This document shows, piece after piece, positions 45,575 to 52,614 of a stretch of 52,614 nucleotides of DNA. A program made the translations under genes and the position numbers. Origin of the DNA: Candidatus Cloacimonadota bacterium (GTDB taxonomy: Bacteria; Cloacimonadota; Cloacimonadia; Cloacimonadales; TCS61); NCBI GenBank assembly GCA_030600585.1, contig JAUVLU010000017.1, positions 1-52,614 of the forward strand, given 5' to 3'. The notes under the pieces were generated by a model. That model had not been told where the DNA came from. It did not search any database and saw only the letters and a program-made list of their open reading frames with translations. Each line of letters begins with the position of its first letter. Positions within the stretch are counted from its first letter, which is position 1.

Positions 45575-47696
45575 AATTATAATTACTTTGCTGATTATCT
45601 CGATGAGATTGATCGGTTTCAATGTTACAGCCCGGGTTGTGAATGTAGATGGAAAACCAATTGAGAATGTGATAATCACGGTAAATAATAGAGCTGTGAT
45701 TTCACGGGGGAATGGACTTTTTAAGATAGAGGATGTATCGGCAGAAGATGAGATCATCTTTCATAAGATCACTTATAAAGATAAAAGAATTTCTGCAGGC
45801 GATATCAAAGAGTCTATAGTTTTAGAAAAAGAGATCATCTCGATTCAGGGACTAAGAGTAATCGAGCAAAGGAAAAAAGAGCTGATCGGTTCGAGTGAGA
45901 TTATTATAATAAAATCCAAACACAATACCGGATCAGCAGCTGATATTTTACGAGAAAATACAGATTTGCAAATATCTGGAATTCCGCTGACCGGAGAAGA
46001 ACAGAAGATCATCTTTCCCGGTTACAAAGCGCGTCATACACTAATTATGCTGGATGGTATTCCTTTGAATAAAAGTGGAACAGCATTTGATATTTCAACT
46101 ATTCCGGCTGAAATTATCGAAAGTATTGAGATCGTGAAGGGAAGTTCCAGCAGTATTGGCGGAGCCGGTTCGATGGGTGGTATCATAAATATAAATACAA
46201 AACGGGCTAACAATAATTGTAAGGTGAATGCAAATCATTCTTTCGGCTCGTTTGGTTTGGATAAACACTCATTAACATTATCTGCGGCAAATTCTAAGGT
46301 TCAGTTTTATTCTTTTGTCAGGAAAAGTTTTGCCCGTAACGATTTTAAGTATGTTCCTGCCGATGATCCCGATACGCTGAGAACTAGAGATTACAATGAT
46401 AAACTCATTTACGATGCAAATATCAATCTAAGTTATTCCGGTTCAATTGGAATGTTATCATATAAATTCTTTTTTCAAGATTTCTTTAAGAAACTCCCAG
46501 GTAATATTGAATCTTTGGAATGGTTTAAAGATAGCAGACTCACAGGACAATCACAGAAACACATAATCAATTATTCCGGAAAATTAGAAGACTACCGGAT
46601 CAAAGCAGATCTTTTTTATTCACTTGATAAATCTTTATACGATAACACACGTCTTGATTCACTCTTGTTAAATAATATTTATCTGGCAATTCTTGCCAGA
46701 AACCGACAGCAGAGTAGAGGAATTAAACTGCATTCGGAATATATGAGTGATGTATTTTACGTCGATTGGGGTGGAGATTACCGTTACGAAGATTTTAAAT
46801 ACACCGATCTGAATTATCCAGATCAATCCATTGAAAAAGTTTACAGAAATAACTATGCGGTTTTTGGAAAAACTCAACTCAAACAAAAGCACTTTCCTTA
46901 CACAACAAGTTTAACCGGATCTGTCCGTTGGGATAATACAACAGGTTTTAATGATCACACAAGTTGGAAGGTAGAGCCGGAATTTTCGTATGAGAATTAC
47001 TTTAAGATATTTTTGGGTGGTAATGTGGCAAATGGTTATACACTGCCTTCTTACTACAGTCTTTTTTGGAAGGGAGATACTCATGTTTCCGGCAATCCCG
47101 ATCTAAAACCGGAAAGTTCTCTTAGCTGGCAGATCTTTTCTAAACTGGAATTGTTGGATAATTCTTTTAAGGTTACTTATCGTCATGATGATATCGATGA
47201 TATGATAATCTGGATTAGAGATGAATGGAAAAAATGGAAGCCGATGAATCTCTCTTCTGCAGAAGTAGAAAATTGGGATTTTGAACTGAATTTGAAACCT
47301 TATAAATTTCTAGAATTTGGAACAGTTTATACAAAAAGTTCAGCCATCAATAGATCAAAGAATGATCCTAATTATGGCAGTAAGATCATTTATGTTCCGG
47401 ATTATTCACTCGATATACACGCAAGATTGAAATCAGGAATGTTCACGGGTAACGTATCATATAAATTAATTGGAGAACAGTGGTCGAATTCTGAGCAAAC
47501 CACTACAGGACATCAACTTCCTGCTTACGATCTGCTGAATGCAGGGATTGAATATTCTATAAGTTGGAAAGAATTCGAGTTCACACCGGCTATTAGAGTT
47601 AATAATATTTTGAACAAATTGTATGAGATTTACGATCATATACCACAGCCCGGTATTAACTGGGAAGTGAATTTAGGGATAGAATGGAAGTTGTAA
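45564..47696 (+). CDS. btuB: TonB-dependent receptor, BtuB-like
   Basis: 710 residues. The N-terminal hydrophobic segment (IIITLLIISMRLIGF) is a poor but likely signal peptide. A carboxypeptidase-D-like regulatory domain (about 20-90, VTARVVNVDGKPIENVIITVNN) precedes the plug (about 110-215, with GYKARHTLIMLDGIPLN and IIESIEIVKGSSSSIGGAGSMGGIININTK), then a 22-strand type barrel ending EVNLGIEWKL. It moves B12 across the outer membrane with TonB energy. Cobalamin as ligand is inferred from overlap with btuD; the plug lacks an obvious TonB box. Confidence 0.88.
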   Translation: MRIRIIITLLIISMRLIGFNVTARVVNVDGKPIENVIITVNNRAVISRGNGLFKIEDVSAEDEIIFHKITYKDKRISAGDIKESIVLEKEIISIQGLRVIEQRKKELIGSSEIIIIKSKHNTGSAADILRENTDLQISGIPLTGEEQKIIFPGYKARHTLIMLDGIPLNKSGTAFDISTIPAEIIESIEIVKGSSSSIGGAGSMGGIININTKRANNNCKVNANHSFGSFGLDKHSLTLSAANSKVQFYSFVRKSFARNDFKYVPADDPDTLRTRDYNDKLIYDANINLSYSGSIGMLSYKFFFQDFFKKLPGNIESLEWFKDSRLTGQSQKHIINYSGKLEDYRIKADLFYSLDKSLYDNTRLDSLLLNNIYLAILARNRQQSRGIKLHSEYMSDVFYVDWGGDYRYEDFKYTDLNYPDQSIEKVYRNNYAVFGKTQLKQKHFPYTTSLTGSVRWDNTTGFNDHTSWKVEPEFSYENYFKIFLGGNVANGYTLPSYYSLFWKGDTHVSGNPDLKPESSLSWQIFSKLELLDNSFKVTYRHDDIDDMIIWIRDEWKKWKPMNLSSAEVENWDFELNLKPYKFLEFGTVYTKSSAINRSKNDPNYGSKIIYVPDYSLDIHARLKSGMFTGNVSYKLIGEQWSNSEQTTTGHQLPAYDLLNAGIEYSISWKEFEFTPAIRVNNILNKLYEIYDHIPQPGINWEVNLGIEWKL

Positions 47697-47785
47697 AATC
47701 TCATCCCGAGCAAGTGAACTTGCAGTAAATAAATATAGTGTATCTCGTTCACCTTGAACGAGACAGTTATTTGGGCTTAATAATA

Positions 47786-47826
47786 ATGTTCCCAAGATCC
47801 CGAATACTTTCGGGAGGGACGAGAAT
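47786..47826. repeat. Inverted copy of the 1079-1111 repeat
   Basis: GTTCCCAAGATCCCGAATAC and the following CTTTCGGGAGGGACGAG match the reverse complement of 1079-1111 with few changes. A hairpin CCCGA...TCGGG is included. It directly precedes the ribosome site of the next gene. Confidence 0.8.
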
Positions 47827-47843
47827 GGAAAAAGGAGATGAAT

Positions 47844-49112
47844 ATGAAAAAAAGTTTAGTAATTTTAGTTATGTTGGCAGCGTTGAATTTGTGGGGAGCA
47901 GTTGGTTTTGTAGTTAATTCGGGAAGTGAAACTTTATCCAGAATTGATTTTGAAACTGGTGAAGTGAACAATGTGTTTTGTGTTCTTGGCTCAATGCCGA
48001 ATCGTATGGAATTAACAAGTGAATTTGCTTATATTATAAATTCCGGGGATAACAGTATCCAGAAAATAGATATTAATACAGGTAACACAATTACGGATAT
48101 TTATATTGAAAATTCCTCGAATCCTTATGATATCGTCATTGATGAAGATTATGCATATATTACCGGTGGAATGATAAACAAAGTTTATAAGATAGATCTT
48201 AATACCGATAGTGTAGAAAGTTCCATTTCGGTTGGCGGGAATCCTGCCGGAATGGCTATTTTGGATGGCAAATTATTCGTAGGAAATACTGATTACGGAA
48301 CCGGATATTCCAATTGCTCTGTTAGTGTTGTAGATCTGGAGACATTCAGTGTTGAAGCAACAATTCCAACCGAAGTTAACCCGCAATTTTTAAAAACAAT
48401 TAATGGAAATATTCATGTGAGTTGTGGGGGAAACTGGGTAGATATTTTTGGTAAGATCTGCATAATTGATCCCGCATCGAATACAATTATGAGTACACTC
48501 GATATTGGTGGTGTAACAAGCAATTTTGCCTTAATGCCAAATAATACTGTTTATGTAGCCGATGGTTTTGGCACATCGCTTTATGCTTATGATGCGGAAA
48601 CTTTCGAAATCATTTACGATAGTTCAAATCCATTTACTCCGGGTGGAACGATGGTTGATTCCAATAGTGAAAATCTTTTTGTGCTCGGTGGAGAATGGGG
48701 ACAGAATTTCACTGTGAAGGTTTTTGATATTAATGAAAATCTTTTAGATGAATATACAGTTGGAATGTATGCAACGGATATTAAGATAGTTACGGAAGGT
48801 GTCTCTGCGGATGATGAATTACTACCAACACCTGATTACAATTTAACAAATTATCCCAATCCGTTTAATCCTTTAACCACGATTACTTTTTCTGTAACAC
48901 AAAATTCCGATTTTGTGACACTTGATATCTATAATATCAAAGGACAAAAAGTGAAAACTTTCCCAAATCTCCAAATCAACAAATCTTCAAATCAACAAAT
49001 TCTCTGGAACGGAACTGATGAAAACAACAGACGTGTAAGCTCAGGAGTTTATTTCTACAAACTGAAATCAGGTAGTTTTGAACAAACTAAGAAAATGATT
49101 TTAATAAAGTAA
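47844..49112 (+). CDS. Secreted YVTN-type beta-propeller protein with type IX sorting domain
   Basis: 422 residues from ATG 47844, six bases after GGAG; ATG 47838 touches that site and is unlikely. Signal peptide KKSLVILVMLAALNLWGAVG. Repeats of the form SETLSRIDFETGEVNNVF, DNSIQKIDINTGNTITDIYI, INKVYKIDLNTDSVESSISV and VSVVDLETFSVEATIP are blades of a seven-bladed YVTN propeller. A sorting domain begins at NYPNPFNPLTTITF. A low-complexity direct repeat (48972-49000) encodes NLQINKSSNQQ inside it. A surface binding role is likely, with no catalytic motif. Confidence 0.88.
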   Translation: MKKSLVILVMLAALNLWGAVGFVVNSGSETLSRIDFETGEVNNVFCVLGSMPNRMELTSEFAYIINSGDNSIQKIDINTGNTITDIYIENSSNPYDIVIDEDYAYITGGMINKVYKIDLNTDSVESSISVGGNPAGMAILDGKLFVGNTDYGTGYSNCSVSVVDLETFSVEATIPTEVNPQFLKTINGNIHVSCGGNWVDIFGKICIIDPASNTIMSTLDIGGVTSNFALMPNNTVYVADGFGTSLYAYDAETFEIIYDSSNPFTPGGTMVDSNSENLFVLGGEWGQNFTVKVFDINENLLDEYTVGMYATDIKIVTEGVSADDELLPTPDYNLTNYPNPFNPLTTITFSVTQNSDFVTLDIYNIKGQKVKTFPNLQINKSSNQQILWNGTDENNRRVSSGVYFYKLKSGSFEQTKKMILIK

Positions 49113-49156
49113 GGATAGCTCTGCGAGCAGTCCGGAAAGTTTTCAGGGGAGGAAAC

Positions 49157-51787
49157 ATGAAAAACTTATTACTTATTATATTTTTTGTTTTATCAACATG
49201 TCTATTCTCAACCGTTATCAATATCCCGGCAGACCAACCAACAATACAGGAAGGGATCAATGTAGCTGTTAATGGCGATACAGTTCTTGTTCAACCGGGA
49301 ACTTATGTAGAAAACATTAACTACAACGGCAATAGTATTGCAATAGGAAGTCTATTCCTTACAACGCAGGATACAACATATATTTCCCAGACAGTGATTG
49401 ATGGTGGTCAACCTTTAAATCCTGAATGTGCTTCTGTAGTAACTTTTGAAAATGGTGAAAATTCGTCTGCAATATTAAGCGGATTTACAATAAGAAATGG
49501 AAGCGGAACTTATGCTGATCCTTCCGGTAGTGGTTATTATCATTATATTGGTGGTGGTATCTATTGTATTAATTCAAATCCAAATTTAACAAATCTTAAG
49601 ATCAACAATAATGTAGTTGAATCAGGTGGAGCAGGAATATACTTTTATAATTCGGATGTGAGTATGAATAACTCGGTTATTTCGAACAATTCTGCAAACT
49701 GGCAAGGAGGTGGAGTTTATTGTATAGAAAACTCAAACCTTAACATATTAAACACAAAAATAATTAACAATATTAGCGGCTCATATGGCGGAGGTATTTT
49801 CTTCCATTCAGAATCGAACTCACAATTGGAGGATGTAGTCATTTCCGGAAACACAGCAGAAAATCCTGGAGGAGGAATTTGTTCTTTTAGTTCCAATATG
49901 AATTTAGAAAATACTACAATATCAAATAATATAAGCGGTTCTAGAGGTGGAGGAATATACACATACGCCGCCGAAATATATTTATCCGGTGTTAATATTT
50001 CCAATAATTCTGCTGAATCAAAAGGAGGAGGTATTTCCGGATCAATAATGATTTTTGATAGTGAAAATAAATCTAATATTTATTCAAATAGTGCACAGTT
50101 TGGAAATGATCTATATAACGGTTCAGGAAATACGGTGAATGTGATCGTTGATACTTTTACTGTAATGGTGCCAACCAACTATCATGCACATCCGATCAAT
50201 CAGTTTACATTTGATATTTTACATGGAATAGAACCACAAGTAAATGCTGATCTATATGTTTCACCGGATGGAGATAATACAAACAGCGGATTATCTTTCG
50301 ATGATCCTTTAAGAAACATTTATTATGCCTTGTCTATTATCAGTGCAAATAGCGAAAATCCCAGAACAATTTATCTTAATGCAGGAACTTATAGTCCCGA
50401 AACAAACGAAGAAAGTTTTCCGATTCTTTGTACAAGTTGGGTTTCTATATTAGGAATGGATGAAGATACTACTATTTTGGATGCAGATATGCAGGAAAGC
50501 GTAATTTATTGTTCAGGAGTTGATGGAGTAAGCATCGAAGATGTTACATTAACAAATGGAGTGGCTTATTGGTCAGGTGGTGGAATATATTGTGCAAATT
50601 CCGAATTAGATATTTTTCAAGTAACAATTTCAAATTGCCTTGCCGGTGAAGGTGGAGGAATTCATCAGACCAATTCTAATTCCATATTTAGCAATATCTC
50701 AGTAATAAATAATGCAGCAAAACATTGTGGTGGAATTTACAGTTATGAATCTACATTATCAATAATTGATTCGGATATTTTATCTAATCATGCTGATGAA
50801 ACAGCAGGTGGAATATGCTGTAATGTTGGAGAAACTCTTATTACATCAACGAATATCATAGGGAACAATGCCGGTGGTGGTGGTGGTGGTTTAGCTTGCG
50901 GAAATTCAAATCCGGTACTTCTTGATGTTCTGATTTCTGAGAATACAGCTCATTATGGTGGTGGTATGACTTTTTGGAATTCAAATCCCAATTTGGGAAA
51001 TGTTACAATTGCTAATAATAATGCTACATATCGTGGTGGTGGAATCGGTTGTTTCTATGAAGGCAGTAGTATTAATCTGACCAATGTTACAATAAGCGAA
51101 AATGTTTCTTTGAATGGATTTGGAGGAGGGATTTACTCTGAATTTGGAAGCAATATACATTTAGAGAATTGTATAATGTGGAATGATATACCTAATGAAA
51201 TAGTTATTTTAAACGGTTCTTTTGTTTCTACAAATTATTGTGACATAGAGGGTGGTGCAATGGGCACAGGTAATATTGATGATGATCCTTTATTCAGCGA
51301 TGATGAATTTCATCTATCGGAAAGTTCTCCTTGTATAGATGCAGGCAATCCTGATAGTCTTTACTATGACATCGAAGATCCTTATAATCCCGGTTATGCT
51401 TTATACCCGGCAATGGGAACAATTCTGAATGATATGGGAGCTTATGGTGGACATGGCTATTATGAACCACCTGTTTCCGCTGATGAAGAACTAATCACAG
51501 TAAAATCTGTTATAAAATTAAATAATTATCCTAATCCGTTTAATCCAACAACCACGATTCAATTTAGCAACGAACAAAACGAACAAAACAAAGCAATCAG
51601 AATTGAAATTTACAATATTAAAGGACAAAAGGTAGAGACTTTGGAGTGCAACATCCGTGATGTTGCTAAAACGACACGGTCGTTTCACTCCATAACCTGG
51701 AACGCAAAAAACCACGCGTCCGGCATTTATCTATACAAATTAAATATTAAAGACTCACCAATAAAAAAAATGTTATTGATGAAATAA
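49157..51787 (+). CDS. Secreted right-handed beta-helix protein with type IX sorting domain
   Basis: 876 residues with GGGGAGG upstream and signal peptide KNLLLIIFFVLSTCLFS. The start PADQPTIQEGINVAVNGDTVLVQPGTYVENI is a DUF1565-type cap; it is followed by beta-helix coils with GGGI turns. A second DUF1565-like cap (LYVSPDGDNTNSGLSFDDPLRNIYYALSII) opens a second helix near residue 370. The end is CIDAGNP...NDMGAYGG, then the sorting domain (LNNYPNPFNPTTTIQF ... KKMLLMK). The sorting domain contains an in-frame palindromic insert (51643-51691). It is a paralogue of the lipoprotein at 29362 but uses a different anchor. Adhesion or glycan binding is likely. Confidence 0.88.
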   Translation: MKNLLLIIFFVLSTCLFSTVINIPADQPTIQEGINVAVNGDTVLVQPGTYVENINYNGNSIAIGSLFLTTQDTTYISQTVIDGGQPLNPECASVVTFENGENSSAILSGFTIRNGSGTYADPSGSGYYHYIGGGIYCINSNPNLTNLKINNNVVESGGAGIYFYNSDVSMNNSVISNNSANWQGGGVYCIENSNLNILNTKIINNISGSYGGGIFFHSESNSQLEDVVISGNTAENPGGGICSFSSNMNLENTTISNNISGSRGGGIYTYAAEIYLSGVNISNNSAESKGGGISGSIMIFDSENKSNIYSNSAQFGNDLYNGSGNTVNVIVDTFTVMVPTNYHAHPINQFTFDILHGIEPQVNADLYVSPDGDNTNSGLSFDDPLRNIYYALSIISANSENPRTIYLNAGTYSPETNEESFPILCTSWVSILGMDEDTTILDADMQESVIYCSGVDGVSIEDVTLTNGVAYWSGGGIYCANSELDIFQVTISNCLAGEGGGIHQTNSNSIFSNISVINNAAKHCGGIYSYESTLSIIDSDILSNHADETAGGICCNVGETLITSTNIIGNNAGGGGGGLACGNSNPVLLDVLISENTAHYGGGMTFWNSNPNLGNVTIANNNATYRGGGIGCFYEGSSINLTNVTISENVSLNGFGGGIYSEFGSNIHLENCIMWNDIPNEIVILNGSFVSTNYCDIEGGAMGTGNIDDDPLFSDDEFHLSESSPCIDAGNPDSLYYDIEDPYNPGYALYPAMGTILNDMGAYGGHGYYEPPVSADEELITVKSVIKLNNYPNPFNPTTTIQFSNEQNEQNKAIRIEIYNIKGQKVETLECNIRDVAKTTRSFHSITWNAKNHASGIYLYKLNIKDSPIKKMLLMK
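51643..51691. repeat. Nested palindrome inside the sorting domain coding sequence
   Basis: Outer arms GGAGTG/CACTCC enclose two three-base-loop hairpins, CAACATC cgt GATGTTG (51649-51665) and ACGAC acg GTCGT (51671-51683). It is in frame and encodes ECNIRDVAKTTRSFHS. Confidence 0.85.
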
Positions 51788-51834
51788 AAAATATTAAATA
51801 TTCAATATTAAATCTAAATAAGGAGAATTGAAAG

Positions 51835-51903
51835 ATGAAAAAAATAATTGACATTAATTTAGAAATAATAATTTTCGATAGTAGTTATTTTTCACAAAAT
51901 TAG
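51835..51903 (+). other. Very short open frame with a good ribosome site
   Basis: AGGAG at 51821-51825 precedes ATG 51835, which opens only 22 codons (MKKIIDINLEIIIFDSS...). It may be a leader peptide or the remnant of a lost secreted protein. A TTGACA at 51848 lies within it. Confidence 0.2.
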
Positions 51904-51954
51904 ACGTTACAGAATAATGTTATTAGAGTAGAACTTGAAATAAGCGGAGAAACT

Positions 51955-52614
51955 ATGAGAATCAAATACCAAGAACCCAAAACCAAAAACCAGAAACCCC
52001 TAATCCTTTTCACTTTATCCTTCATCCTTTTTACTTTATCATTCCTCACGGCAGACACCCATATCCCACCCGGAGATGTAAGTGGCACCTGGACTATTGC
52101 TGGCAGCCCATACATAATTGATGGACATATTACAGTACCAGTGGATAGTACCTTAATTATTGAGCCCGGAGTAAATATTGTTTTCTCAGGAAGCTATAAA
52201 TTTAAGATATATGGTAGACTATTAGCAGAAGGAACTGTAAATGATACAATTTTTTTTACAGCACAGGATACAACGATTGGCTGGAAAGGTTTAAAATTTT
52301 ACGATACAGATATAAATCAACAAGATAGTTCAAAAGTTGAATATTGTAGATTAGAATATGGAAGACAAGGTTCATTAATATATTGTAGTAATTCATCCTG
52401 TATTTTAATTAAAAAGAGCATAATAACAAATAATTTAGATGGTAGAGGAATTTCTTGTGGTAATTCCAGCCCAACTATAGTAGATGTAGCTATTACTAAC
52501 AATACTAGCGAAGGTTACGGTGGTGGGATATCTTGCACTGATTCCTCTAACCCGAGTCTAATTAATGTTACTATTAGTGGAAATACAGCTATGTGGGGAG
52601 GAGGTATTAGTTGT
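51955..52614 (+). CDS. Secreted right-handed beta-helix protein (3' end beyond the window)
   Basis: The frame runs from ATG 51955 through the last base, 220 codons without a stop. The leader has a basic, Q/K/P-rich start (RIKYQEPKTKNQKP) before a hydrophobic core with the duplicated block ILFTLS FILFTLS, cut near FLTADT. The mature start, HIPPGDVSGTWTIAGSPYIIDGHITVPVDSTLIIEPGVNI, is a common cap of Cloacimonadota-type beta-helix proteins; coils with GGGISC turns follow (NTSEGYGGGISC, NTAMWGGGISC). A sorting domain is expected beyond the edge. The ribosome site is GCGGAG. It probably is a surface protein like the one at 49157. Confidence 0.8.
   Translation, partial: MRIKYQEPKTKNQKPLILFTLSFILFTLSFLTADTHIPPGDVSGTWTIAGSPYIIDGHITVPVDSTLIIEPGVNIVFSGSYKFKIYGRLLAEGTVNDTIFFTAQDTTIGWKGLKFYDTDINQQDSSKVEYCRLEYGRQGSLIYCSNSSCILIKKSIITNNLDGRGISCGNSSPTIVDVAITNNTSEGYGGGISCTDSSNPSLINVTISGNTAMWGGGISC

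Noticed and set aside
51900-52115. Minus-strand frame over the leader of the last gene
   Set aside because: It arises from the low-complexity repeat; the plus strand has a ribosome site and a continuing beta-helix gene.

Overview
The window is AT-rich, has no rRNA or tRNA gene, and carries many secreted proteins that end in a type IX secretion (por) sorting domain of the form NYPNPFNP...YNIKGQ...WNG...SG.Y.YK. Together with a gingipain-type C25 protein, dockerin and cohesin modules, beta-helix proteins and dispersed hairpin repeats, this suggests a diderm of the FCB group, most likely Candidatus Cloacimonadota. That assignment is an inference from gene style and not from a marker gene.

Layout. 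1-924: 3' end of a secreted Fn3 protein. 1236-10589: a co-directional set of C25-like protein with dockerin, cohesin-like lipoprotein, pgsB, pgsC, a pgsW-like gene, an exported protein and a predicted outer-membrane barrel. It looks like a surface polymer (poly-gamma-glutamate type) locus joined to a cohesin/dockerin pair. 10888-12870: secreted protein with its own promoter and terminator. 12962-15348 (minus): B12-binding radical SAM protein and a sugar/choline-type nucleotidyltransferase. 15560-16393: Mrp/ApbC ATPase. 16564-27225: a four-gene operon with a 1811-residue Ser/Thr kinase-histidine kinase fusion, a degenerate GT9-like protein, a large periplasmic TPR protein and a TonB-receptor-like barrel.

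27.4-37.1 kb is an accessory-looking stretch: an unrecognised membrane protein, a small membrane protein, a beta-helix lipoprotein, a RAYT (REP-associated tyrosine transposase) between two copies of its hairpin array, and two GH63/MGH1-like glycoside hydrolases flanking galactokinase. Intergenic spaces here are full of palindromes, including a ~157 bp element placed upstream of both galK and the second hydrolase gene.

39.3-47.7 kb is a vitamin B12 uptake locus: a cobalamin riboswitch with an enlarged peripheral region and a terminator touching the start codon, btuF, btuC, then (after an inverted rrf2-nifS-nifU iron-sulfur cluster block) btuD and a btuB-like receptor. 47.8-52.6 kb holds three more surface proteins (beta-propeller, beta-helix, and a beta-helix protein running off the end). 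Two of them contain in-frame repeats, and the C-terminal sorting domains share near-identical DNA.

All functions are read from motifs and gene order; no database search was possible.
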